This document shows positions 1 through 6,772 of a stretch of DNA of 45,582 nt, in pieces (position 1 is the stretch's first letter; every line of letters begins with the position of its first letter). The notes beneath the pieces are model-generated. The model searched no databases, was not told the DNA's origin, and saw only the letters and a program-made list of their open reading frames with translations. Origin of the DNA: Flammeovirgaceae bacterium (GTDB taxonomy: Bacteria; Bacteroidota; Bacteroidia; Cytophagales; Cyclobacteriaceae); NCBI GenBank assembly GCA_021298015.1, contig JAJTGY010000034.1:1-45582 (forward strand). Direction: 5' to 3'. The translations under genes and the position numbers were made by a program.

Positions 1-104
1 TATTCTAACAAACCGCCCTGTACCAGACCGGTACGCAGGGTGGTGTGAGAGGACAGGTAGCGAAATAATCGCTACCTTCCTACTCGATTTAGGTTATAGG
101 TAGA
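1..104. other. Non-coding left edge with two inverted repeats
   Basis: No coding signal is seen. Two hairpins are visible. CCCTG-TACC (16-24) pairs with GGTA (30-33) and CAGGG (36-40) around a short loop. AGGTAGCG (55-62) pairs perfectly with CGCTACCT (70-77) around a 7-nt loop. Both lie just downstream of the minus-strand gene ending at 105 and could act as its 3' end, but neither is followed by a good T-run on either strand, so a terminator role is only a guess. Confidence 0.35.
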
Positions 105-239
105 TCAATGCTTGGAATCTTCTTCTTTCTTGTTCGTACGCAGGTAATCCACATAGCCCATGGCTGAGGCAAATCCGACCACCACCGCTACAATAATCAC
201 AAACCAATTGGCACCGTTAGCAACAACTTGTTCAAACAT
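105..239 (-). CDS. Small single-pass membrane protein (44 aa)
   Basis: A short reading frame beginning MFEQVVANGANW, with one hydrophobic segment (about residues 10-28) and a charged C-terminal tail rich in Lys, Glu and Asp. I chose the internal ATG at 239 over an upstream one at 293 because a TAnnTTTG promoter element (262-269) lies between them, so the longer start would precede transcription. It runs in the same direction as the HD hydrolase gene but is separated from it by its own promoter. The family is not recognised. A small inner-membrane or complex-associated subunit is possible, but nothing in the sequence says which. Confidence 0.6.
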   Translation of the reverse strand: MFEQVVANGANWFVIIVAVVVGFASAMGYVDYLRTNKKEEDSKH

Positions 240-261
240 ACGTGTTGGGTTTAACGCGGAA

Positions 262-269
262 CAAAGGTA
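262..269 (-). promoter_or_regulatory. Bacteroidota-type -7 element TAccTTTG
   Basis: On the minus strand TACCTTTG is a full match to the phylum's TAnnTTTG element, about 22 nt upstream of the start codon at 239. A TTG lies roughly 21 nt further upstream, near the usual -33 position. It would drive the small membrane protein. Confidence 0.55.
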
Positions 270-296
270 GATTTTTTTGCGGAACTTATGCAACTC

Positions 297-836
297 TCAG
301 ATCCCCAGTTCTTCGCGGTTCTTTTTGAGTACGTCAATGATAAAGGCAATGTGGTCGTTCAGGTCAACCCCGAACAATTCTGCGCCTTTATACACTTCAT
401 CCCGCTCCACTTTGGCGGCAAACCCTTTGTCCTTTAGTTTTTTGACCACCGATTTGGGCTCCAGCGTGGCAATGCCCTCGGGGCGCACCTGGGCGCAGGC
501 CACAATAAACCCGGTAAGTTCATCGCAAGCCAACAGCGCTTTGTCCAGTACGGTATTGTAAGGCTTATTCCACTTGGTGTAGTGTGCCGACACGGCATTG
601 GCGATTTCCACGTTTCCGGTTTCGAGCAAGTGCTCTACGATCACGTTGGGGTGATGGTCGGGGTGGGCTTCGTAGTCAGCATCGTGCAAAAGTCCGGCTA
701 TGGCCCATTGCTCCTTATCGTGACCGAGTTTTTCAGCATAAGCCTCCATTACCAGTTCAACCGTGCGCATGTGGCGTAGCAAACTTGCGCTTTGGGTCAT
801 GGATTCCAGCAGGGTGCGCGCTTCCGTTCGTGTCAT
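297..836 (-). CDS. HD-domain metal-dependent hydrolase (179 aa)
   Basis: A compact HD-superfamily protein. Family members use a His/Asp cluster to hold metal and hydrolyse phosphoester bonds, often in nucleotides. Visible ligands are H22, the HD pair H51-D52 in LLHDADYEAHPDHHP, H85 and D105 in LACDELTGF, so the metal site looks complete. The length matches stand-alone HDIG-type hydrolases, and there is no GD(D/E)EF or synthetase domain that would point to (p)ppGpp or cyclic-di-GMP turnover. Its ATG (836) overlaps the stop of the upstream TPR gene as ATGA, so the two are probably translationally coupled. Substrate unknown; likely cytoplasmic, since no signal peptide is seen. Confidence 0.82.
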   Translation of the reverse strand: MTRTEARTLLESMTQSASLLRHMRTVELVMEAYAEKLGHDKEQWAIAGLLHDADYEAHPDHHPNVIVEHLLETGNVEIANAVSAHYTKWNKPYNTVLDKALLACDELTGFIVACAQVRPEGIATLEPKSVVKKLKDKGFAAKVERDEVYKGAELFGVDLNDHIAFIIDVLKKNREELGI

Positions 837-1978
837 AGGTTAGCCGTCTTTCGCTTGGATAAGAATAAATTAATTCCGGCTGCAGCACTGAGTACGAGCA
901 GCACACCCACCACAATGCCTAACCGGGTATTTCGTAATTGCAACGTCTTGATCTGGTTATCTTTCTGCAGCGCTTCAAAGGCTTCTTCGCGGTCGCGTAT
1001 ACTCAACGCCATTTCCATCTGTGCGATGCGTGCAGTGCTTTCTTCGCCAAATACTTTTTCGCGCGAGGCATCATATTGCTGCATGGTTGCATAGGCCTCC
1101 GTCATTTTGTTTTGATTGGCATAGTTGGTGGCCATGCTTCGCAGAATGGCTGGCTCCATCATGAATGCCTGCAGCTCGTGGCACAGCGTCAGGGCCGAGT
1201 CGAGGTACAATTGCGCAGGCCGCGGTTGGCGCGCCTTGGTAAAAACTTCGCCCAGGCTGGTGAGGCTGCTCAGGGCCAGCAGGCGGTTGTTGTCCTGGTG
1301 GGCAAGTTCCAGCGCTTTTTTGTAGAACTCGGCTGCCCGCTGGTATTTCTCTTGCCGAAAGTAAAGGTTGCCCATATTATTCACCGCATCGGCCAGGGGC
1401 TTGCCGTGCTTAATGGACAGTGCAAAGGACTCATCGTAGTATTTCTCGGCCTGATCGTACAGGCGCAGGTCGTTGTGCAGGTTGCCCAGGTTGTTGAGAG
1501 CACCCACCATGCGGGCCGTGTCGTTGGCGGTTTTGAAGATTTCATAGGACTGCTCAAAGTATTCGACCGCCCTTGAAAAATCTTTCTTCAGCGAATAGAT
1601 GGTTCCAATGTTGTTTTGGGTGGCCGCTATTCCTTCCGGGTTTTCAATCTGCCGATATCCGTCCAGCGCCTGCAGGTAATACTCCAGCGCTTTGTCCAAA
1701 GCACCCTGGGTGCGGTAGGCCACACCGAGGTTATTGTATGCAGCCGCCAATCCTTTTGTGTCGTTCACCTCGCGGGCGAGGTTGGCGGCCTGCCGGGCGT
1801 AGCCAATAGCAGTGACCGGATCCTGGCTTTGGGTCGCGCGAAATAGCTCGTTCAAGACTTTCACCTTTTGTTCACCCTCGCTTGCTTCCAGCACCCGCGT
1901 CAGGCTATCAACCACCGGTTGTTGAGCCTGAGCAAAAGAAAATGCCCACCACAGACTGATCACCAGAATACGTCTCAT
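833..1978 (-). CDS. Exported tetratricopeptide-repeat protein with C-terminal membrane anchor (381 aa)
   Basis: An N-terminal signal peptide (about residues 1-19, ending AQAQ) is followed by an array of TPR helical pairs (about 35-310; patterns such as AAAYNNLGVAYRTQG and AVNNMGNLYFRQEKY), a helical linker (about 310-350) and one transmembrane segment (about 354-375) ending in a short basic tail. The architecture is that of the sensor half of Bacteroidota TPR-type histidine kinases or LuxR regulators, but the cytoplasmic output domain is absent: the protein stops about nine residues after the membrane helix. It may be a scaffold or a sensor lacking its output. It is first in an ATGA-coupled pair with the HD hydrolase. 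Confidence 0.8.
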   Translation of the reverse strand: MRRILVISLWWAFSFAQAQQPVVDSLTRVLEASEGEQKVKVLNELFRATQSQDPVTAIGYARQAANLAREVNDTKGLAAAYNNLGVAYRTQGALDKALEYYLQALDGYRQIENPEGIAATQNNIGTIYSLKKDFSRAVEYFEQSYEIFKTANDTARMVGALNNLGNLHNDLRLYDQAEKYYDESFALSIKHGKPLADAVNNMGNLYFRQEKYQRAAEFYKKALELAHQDNNRLLALSSLTSLGEVFTKARQPRPAQLYLDSALTLCHELQAFMMEPAILRSMATNYANQNKMTEAYATMQQYDASREKVFGEESTARIAQMEMALSIRDREEAFEALQKDNQIKTLQLRNTRLGIVVGVLLVLSAAAGINLFLSKRKTANL

Positions 1979-2044
1979 ATCACCCTTTCAAACCTCTAAA
2001 TTAGAACATTCGATTCGAATTGATCTTTTTCGTTTCTTTCGATT

Positions 2045-2533
2045 ATGATTCGACTTTACACGTTACTGCTTTTGTTGGTGCTTCCTCAGTCACACCTTTT
2101 GGCGCAAGAGGAAGCCCGCGTGCGGCTACCGATTGATCAGTTGTTTGCCGGTATGGCGGCAGGCGACAGCGCGATGGTGCGCAGCGTTTTTACCCAGCAG
2201 GTGTCGTTGGCTACCATTCTCAAGGATAAAGACGGCAAGCCGGTGATCCGATACGAATCGTCTATTCAGGATTTTTTGAAGGCGGTGGGCTCACCCCATC
2301 CTCAGCCATTTAATGAGCCGATTTGGGATGTGGAGGTGCGCGTGGATGGTGACTTTGCGCAGGTGTGGGCCAAGTATGCGTTTTACCTGGGCCGTCAGTT
2401 TAGCCACTGCGGGGTTGATGCGTTTCATCTGGTCCGCAATGCGCAAGACGAGTGGAAAATTTTTCACCTGGCCGACACGCGGCAGAAGGAGGGATGTGTC
2501 ATTCCGAAAGAAGTGGCCGAACGCTATAAGTAG
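2045..2533 (+). CDS. Secreted NTF2-like (SnoaL/DUF4440-type) protein (162 aa)
   Basis: A signal peptide (about residues 1-20, LLLLLVLPQSHLLAQ) precedes a single NTF2-like cone-fold domain: N-terminal helices with IDQLFAGMAAGDSAMV, then alternating strands through WDVEVRVDGDFAQVWAKYAFYLG and WKIFHLADTR. Proteins of this kind are often annotated as nuclear transport factor 2 family. The fold hosts enzymes and binding proteins, so no reaction can be assigned. It is divergent from the TPR gene across a 66-nt gap and convergent with the lipoprotein gene (14 nt between stops). Likely periplasmic. Confidence 0.72.
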   Translation: MIRLYTLLLLLVLPQSHLLAQEEARVRLPIDQLFAGMAAGDSAMVRSVFTQQVSLATILKDKDGKPVIRYESSIQDFLKAVGSPHPQPFNEPIWDVEVRVDGDFAQVWAKYAFYLGRQFSHCGVDAFHLVRNAQDEWKIFHLADTRQKEGCVIPKEVAERYK

Positions 2534-2547
2534 CGTTTGCTGATCGA

Positions 2548-2961
2548 TCAAATATTCTTCTTGTACTTCAGCAGGGTGGCCTTAATCTGCTGACCGCGCT
2601 CATATTTCGTTTTACTTCCGAAGATGCCTAAGAACCCGCGCTTGCCGCCCGTTCCGGCTGCTGCTCCGCCCGTGGCTGTTCCCGTGGTCGTCAGGGCAAT
2701 GTCATCAAAAACAAGCGCATCCGCCCCTTTAGACTGGGCCTGTTTCATTAAACGTGCCTGTACTTTATCCGAACTCTTTTTTGCAGACACCTCAAACGTG
2801 GCCTTGCCCATCACTTCGTTGGGCTCCGTTACATCGCCTTCGCGGAAGAAAATGTCAACCTTCTCGGTAGGGGAATAGGTGCGGCCGTAGTAGATAATAT
2901 TGTCGCTGCACGCGGAAAGGAGAATAGCCAGGAACAAAAAGGCGGGTTTTGCGATTTTCAT
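2548..2961 (-). CDS. Small lipoprotein of unknown function (137 aa)
   Basis: A signal sequence ending in the lipobox LLSAC (C18) predicts lipidation and anchoring in the cell envelope. The mature part contains a segment SKGADALVFDDIALTTTG, a short Gly/Ala/Thr-rich stretch and a basic C-terminus. I chose the ATG at 2961 because it gives the complete lipoprotein signal; the frame stays open to 3111, but that extension runs into the start of the divergent aldo/keto reductase gene. The family is not recognised. The SKGADAL segment resembles small envelope lipoproteins in which such a motif marks an alpha/beta domain (weak resemblance). Confidence 0.7.
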   Translation of the reverse strand: MKIAKPAFLFLAILLSACSDNIIYYGRTYSPTEKVDIFFREGDVTEPNEVMGKATFEVSAKKSSDKVQARLMKQAQSKGADALVFDDIALTTTGTATGGAAAGTGGKRGFLGIFGSKTKYERGQQIKATLLKYKKNI

Positions 2962-3022
2962 AATAGTGTATAGGCACAAAGTAAACTCAAAATCGTTAAT
3001 TTTCATTTTTTCAAACTTGAAC

Positions 3023-4012
3023 ATGGAATACCGGAACTTAGGAAAATCGGGCTTGCCCATCAGCGCGCTGTCCCTTGGCTCGTGGCTCACCTTTGGTAAG
3101 CAAATTGACAACCGCGTGGCCGATGAACTGATGAGTATGGCTTACGACCATGGCGTTAACTTTTTTGATAACGCAGAAATTTATGCGCGCGGCCGGTCAG
3201 AGACGGTCATGGGCGAGATCTTGAAAAAGAAGGGCTGGGATCGCGACAGCTACATCGTTTCCTCGAAAGTATTCTTCGGTTACCTGGGCAAGGATTCACG
3301 GCCCACCCAGCGCGGCCTGCACCGCAAGCATGTGGTGGAGGCGTGCGAGCAAGCCCTGCAGCGCCTGCAACTCAGTTATCTGGATCTTTATTTCTGTCAC
3401 CGACCGGATAAGTCGGTACCCATCGAAGAAACGGTGTGGACGATGCACAACCTCATTCAGCAGGGAAAAATCCTGTACTGGGGCACCAGCGAGTGGAGTG
3501 CGCAGGAGATTATGGAAGCCCATCTGGTAGCACGTCAGCATCATCTCATCGGGCCGGTTACCGAACAACCCCAGTACAACATGCTGGAGCGCGCCAAAGT
3601 GGAGGTTGAATATGCACAGATTTACAAGACGGTTGGGCTCGGTACTACCATCTGGTCTCCGCTGGCCAGCGGAGTGCTTACCGGGAAGTACAACCAGGGT
3701 TTTGTGGGCGATACGCGGCTCAGCATTACCGGTATGGACTGGCTAAAAGATGCCGCGTTGGCCGAGAGCAATTTGCAGCGCGCCCGGAAAATCAAAAACG
3801 TGGCAAATGATCTGGGTATCTCGATGCCCGTGCTGGCCATTGCGTGGTGCCTGAAGAATCCCAATGTCAGCACCGTGATCCTCGGGGCATCCAAGGCCGC
3901 ACAGTTAAAAGAGAATTTTTCAGCTTTGGAAGTAGTGAAGCGATTAACACCGGAAGTGATGGAAGTAATTGAACAGGCGTTACAGAATATACCCAAACAT
4001 CCTGAGTATTAA
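3023..4012 (+). CDS. Aldo/keto reductase, Kv-beta-like subfamily (329 aa)
   Basis: A (beta/alpha)8 NADPH-dependent oxidoreductase reducing carbonyl groups. The catalytic tetrad is present: D49 (FFDNAEIY), Y54, K82 (SSKVFFG) and H126 (FCHRPD). Cofactor-binding segments follow the family order, including WGTSEWSAQEI, PQYNMLER, WSPLASGVLTGKY and the C-terminal VILGASKAAQLKEN. The GLHRKHVVEACEQALQRL segment and overall length fit the potassium-channel-beta-like group rather than the 2,5-diketogluconate reductases. The ATG at 3023 aligns with the usual MEYRNLGKSGL start; the frame is open further upstream but would overlap the divergent lipoprotein. Cytoplasmic; physiological substrate unknown. 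Confidence 0.92.
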   Translation: MEYRNLGKSGLPISALSLGSWLTFGKQIDNRVADELMSMAYDHGVNFFDNAEIYARGRSETVMGEILKKKGWDRDSYIVSSKVFFGYLGKDSRPTQRGLHRKHVVEACEQALQRLQLSYLDLYFCHRPDKSVPIEETVWTMHNLIQQGKILYWGTSEWSAQEIMEAHLVARQHHLIGPVTEQPQYNMLERAKVEVEYAQIYKTVGLGTTIWSPLASGVLTGKYNQGFVGDTRLSITGMDWLKDAALAESNLQRARKIKNVANDLGISMPVLAIAWCLKNPNVSTVILGASKAAQLKENFSALEVVKRLTPEVMEVIEQALQNIPKHPEY

Positions 4013-4023
4013 ACCAAATTTGA

Positions 4024-4428
4024 ATGAGGCGCTGCCTGATCCTGTTCGTATTGGTGGTGAACCATGCGGTAGCCCAACCGGAGCAACTGCGCAAAAGCAT
4101 TTACTTCGATGGGGGCAGTTACTTCATTGACGAATTCCAGGTCAAAGAGCTTTCCGATTGGCTGGATTCCATTCCCAACCTGCTGGAAAAGTACGAGATC
4201 CAGTTAATCAGTCACACCGACCCCATTGGCGGAAAGCGCTATAACCAGTGGTTGTCGCGCATGCGCAGTGAAGCCGTGTTGCAACTCCTGGTAGAGAAAG
4301 ATATTCCTGAGCGTTTGATTCACATCAAAGACTGGGGTTTGGAAAACCCGGTTTATGCCAACGACAACTGGCAGGGCCGCGTCATGAACCGCAGGGTGGA
4401 TGTGATTGTGCACCCGGTGGCGTTCTAG
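4024..4428 (+). CDS. OmpA-like C-terminal domain protein, secreted (134 aa)
   Basis: A signal peptide (about residues 1-18, ending AVAQ) is followed directly by an OmpA-type peptidoglycan-binding domain: a strand IYFDGGSYFIDE, then SHTDPIGGKRYNQWLSRMRSEAVLQLL, which corresponds to the family's G-H-T-D...N..LS..RA..V core, and a closing NRRVDVIV. There is no beta-barrel, so it is a free periplasmic peptidoglycan-binding module. It begins 11 nt after the aldo/keto reductase stop, so it may be co-transcribed with that gene although no functional link is obvious. Confidence 0.78.
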   Translation: MRRCLILFVLVVNHAVAQPEQLRKSIYFDGGSYFIDEFQVKELSDWLDSIPNLLEKYEIQLISHTDPIGGKRYNQWLSRMRSEAVLQLLVEKDIPERLIHIKDWGLENPVYANDNWQGRVMNRRVDVIVHPVAF

Positions 4429-4555
4429 GTACGCCCGTTTCCGGACACCCATTGCTAAATTCGGACGATGAAAATGCAACCAATGGCGGAAATTCCCGTC
4501 TAATCACCTGTATATTGGCCTTGGCACCATTGTTGGCTAACCCACCCACTGAACC

Positions 4556-5233
4556 ATGATCAAGCTAAAAGACATCGACAAGTACATTGACTCCCGCTTT
4601 CAACGCACCTTCATTTTAAAAGGTATTGACCTGGAGGTGCAGCAGGGGGAGTTTGTGACGCTGATGGGCCCCAGCGGAGCGGGCAAATCCACACTGATGA
4701 ACATCATCGGCATGCTGGACGAACCCTCGGCCGGGGAGTATTACTTCTTTGATGAGCCCGTGCATAAAATGCGCGAGAAGCAGAAGAGTGATATGCATAA
4801 GAATTACATCGGCTTCATCTTCCAGGCCTATCACCTCATTGATGAGCTCACGGTGTATGAAAATATCGAGACGCCCCTGTTGTACAAAGGCGTGAACGGA
4901 TCGCAACGCAAGAGCATGGTGGCCGAAATGCTGGACCGCTTCAACATGGTAGCCAAGAAGGATCTTTTTCCGGAGCAACTCAGCGGAGGTCAGCAGCAAC
5001 TGGTGGGCATTGCACGCGCCATCGTAGGTCAGCCGAAACTCCTGCTCGCAGATGAACCCACCGGGAATCTGCATTCCGATCAAGGGAAACAAATCATGGA
5101 CATTTTTCAAAAGCTCAACGAAGAAGGTATTACCATCATTCAGGTGACGCATAGTGAAGAAAACGCAAGGCGTGGCAAACGCATTGTTCGCGTAGTGGAT
5201 GGTGCGGTACAATCCGATGAGGTTAATCAATAA
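4556..5233 (+). CDS. ABC transporter ATP-binding protein, MacB/LolD type (225 aa)
   Basis: A complete nucleotide-binding domain: Walker A GPSGAGKST (38-46), Q-loop glutamine Q90 (FIFQAYHL), signature LSGGQQQ (142-148), Walker B LLLADEPT with catalytic E167, and H-loop VTHSEE. The FQAYHLIDELTVYENIETPL segment is typical of the MacB/LolD/FtsE branch, which powers lipoprotein sorting or efflux through FtsX-like permeases. The next gene (TolC) begins 6 nt downstream, so they form an operon; neither an FtsX-like permease nor an HlyD-type adaptor is present between them or nearby, so those partners must be encoded elsewhere or outside the window. Confidence 0.9.
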   Translation: MIKLKDIDKYIDSRFQRTFILKGIDLEVQQGEFVTLMGPSGAGKSTLMNIIGMLDEPSAGEYYFFDEPVHKMREKQKSDMHKNYIGFIFQAYHLIDELTVYENIETPLLYKGVNGSQRKSMVAEMLDRFNMVAKKDLFPEQLSGGQQQLVGIARAIVGQPKLLLADEPTGNLHSDQGKQIMDIFQKLNEEGITIIQVTHSEENARRGKRIVRVVDGAVQSDEVNQ

Positions 5234-5239
5234 AACGAC

Positions 5240-6619
5240 ATGAAGAATCTGGTAGCTCTGATTGCATTATTCATCCCCGTGCTCGTTCTGCGGGCCCAAG
5301 AACCACTGCCCAAAGCACTCACGTTTGAGGAGGCCGTGAATATTGCATTGCGCAACAGTATAACGTTAAACCAGGAGCGCAATCAGCTGGCAATAAATCG
5401 GATTCAAAAATCGGCTGCCATTGCGTCCATGGCGCCTTCCATCAGTGCCAACCTCTTTGCGCAGCAATTCAATGGCAACTCATTCGATCAGCAACAAGGT
5501 CAGGTGGTGAATGGCGTTCGCGATGCCGTTCGGGGAAACATCAGCGCCAATCTCACGCTGTTCAATGGATTTAATCAATTAAACACGTTGAAGCAGAACA
5601 ACAATCTGCTGGAAGCGCAGAGCTACAATGTGAAGCGTACACAAGAGGATATCATCAATACCGTCTCAATTCAATATCTGCAGGTTTTGCTGGATGAGGA
5701 GTTGCTGAAGATTGCGAGAGAAAACTATGAATCACAAAATGCGCAGTATAACCAGGTGAAAGAGCAGGTTGCGCTCGGTGCGCGGTCTCCGGTTGACGAA
5801 TACAATCAACTGAGTTTAGCCAAGGGAGCCGAACTGCGGATGCTGCAGGCCGAAACAACCCTGAACAACGATAAGGCGATATTGACGCAAACGCTCCTCA
5901 CCGATCCGTTCGAGGAATACCAGGTGGTGAAGCCCAACTGGGACATTGGGCTCATTACGGGCCATGCCATTACGCTGGAAGAAATGTACAACACGGCCAA
6001 GGAAAATCGGGGCGACTATATTCGTGCCGAGCGCAATGAGACAGCTGCGCGATTTGGCGTGGCGGCTACACGAGGCGGCCTCACGCCCACGCTCAGCGCT
6101 TTTTTTGAAAATGGATCCGCCTACAACTTCATCCGCGATGTACCAGACTCGGTGCTGGCGCAGAACCCTAGCCTGAACCGACCGTTTGAAGATCAGTTTG
6201 GCAAAGACAACCGGTACAAGACGTACGGGCTTAACCTGAGTATCCCGATCCTCAACGGCCTACAGTCGCGCACACGACTGGTTCAAAATAAAGGAGCGTA
6301 CGAAAATGCGCGGATCAATACCCGAAATGTTGAGGTCACGTTGAAGGCCGATGTGTTGCGCACGTCCCGCAATTTCGACCTCGCCAAACGCTCGTATACC
6401 GTGAGCCAGACCCAGGCCGAGGCGGCCGAAGTGGCGTTTCAGTTCGAGAGCGAGCGGTACAACCTGGGGGTAACCAATTTTGTGGATTTTGCCCAGGCCA
6501 ATCGGGCGATGGTGCAGGCCCAGACGGACCGCGCCCAGGCTGAATACCGGCTCCTTTTCCAGAAAATACTGCTGGAATATGCCATGGGCACCCTCAAAGT
6601 GGAGGGGTTGCAGCAATAA
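5240..6619 (+). CDS. TolC-family outer-membrane efflux protein (459 aa)
   Basis: An outer-membrane channel-tunnel protein for efflux or type I secretion. A signal peptide (about 1-19, ending LRAQ) is followed by the duplicated OEP-family structure: FEEAVNIALRNSITLNQERNQLAINRI (first repeat), long alpha-hairpin segments, LFNGFNQLNTLKQNNN, then the second half with YGLNLSIPILNGLQSRTRLVQNKGAYENARIN and the closing FESERYNLGVTNFVDFAQANRAMVQAQTDRAQAEYRLLF. Length is normal for the family. It is translated immediately after the ABC ATPase, so it is likely the exit duct for that transporter. A short hairpin at 6617-6634 spans its stop codon. Confidence 0.93.
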   Translation: MKNLVALIALFIPVLVLRAQEPLPKALTFEEAVNIALRNSITLNQERNQLAINRIQKSAAIASMAPSISANLFAQQFNGNSFDQQQGQVVNGVRDAVRGNISANLTLFNGFNQLNTLKQNNNLLEAQSYNVKRTQEDIINTVSIQYLQVLLDEELLKIARENYESQNAQYNQVKEQVALGARSPVDEYNQLSLAKGAELRMLQAETTLNNDKAILTQTLLTDPFEEYQVVKPNWDIGLITGHAITLEEMYNTAKENRGDYIRAERNETAARFGVAATRGGLTPTLSAFFENGSAYNFIRDVPDSVLAQNPSLNRPFEDQFGKDNRYKTYGLNLSIPILNGLQSRTRLVQNKGAYENARINTRNVEVTLKADVLRTSRNFDLAKRSYTVSQTQAEAAEVAFQFESERYNLGVTNFVDFAQANRAMVQAQTDRAQAEYRLLFQKILLEYAMGTLKVEGLQQ

Positions 6620-6634
6620 GCCGGTTTCGGCTTA
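6617..6634 (+). terminator. Stem-loop spanning the tolC-like stop codon
   Basis: TAAGCCG (6617-6623) pairs perfectly with CGGCTTA (6628-6634) around loop GTTT. There is no immediate T-run, although ATTTT follows about 12 nt later. It may protect the 3' end or weakly terminate before the rpsA promoter. Confidence 0.35.
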
Positions 6635-6652
6635 CCGTTGCCATAATTTTCC

Positions 6653-6660
6653 TACCTTTG
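6653..6660 (+). promoter_or_regulatory. TAccTTTG promoter element for rpsA
   Basis: TACCTTTG is a full match to the Bacteroidota TAnnTTTG element. Transcription from here would begin near 6667 and give a leader of about 105 nt before the rpsA ATG. No convincing -33 element is seen. Confidence 0.55.
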
Positions 6661-6772
6661 CCGCCCGCTCAGGGTGAGCGGCCTCGTGGCGGTTGCCAGG
6701 GGTGATGTAAAACCAAAAAGTGGTCGCCACAAGCCCGGTGGCGCCATGTACCGAAGGGCGTTTTTTTATTGT
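6661..6772 (+). promoter_or_regulatory. Structured rpsA leader with terminator-like hairpin next to the start codon
   Basis: Three pairing elements are visible. CCGCTCA (6665-6671) pairs with TGAGCGG (6675-6681). GTGGCG (6686-6691) can pair with CGCCAC (6725-6730) around a 33-nt loop. GCCC-GGT (6733-6739) pairs with ACC (6750-6752) and GGGC (6756-6759) with a GAA bulge, followed by seven T residues (6761-6767) ending five bases before the ATG. The last element has the form of an intrinsic terminator, suggesting attenuation or autoregulation of S1, which is known to repress its own mRNA in other bacteria. The mechanism here is inference. Confidence 0.45.

Noticed and set aside
938-1576. Long plus-strand frame opposite the TPR gene
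   Set aside because: Mirror of the minus-strand TPR repeats; composition is unlike a protein and the TPR gene is well supported.
2900-3022. Upstream extension of the aldo/keto reductase frame
   Set aside because: It overlaps the divergent lipoprotein start and lacks family similarity; the ATG at 3023 matches the family start.
6674-6772. Upstream extension of the rpsA frame
   Set aside because: It would translate the structured leader and terminator-like hairpin; S1 proteins start at the ATG used here.
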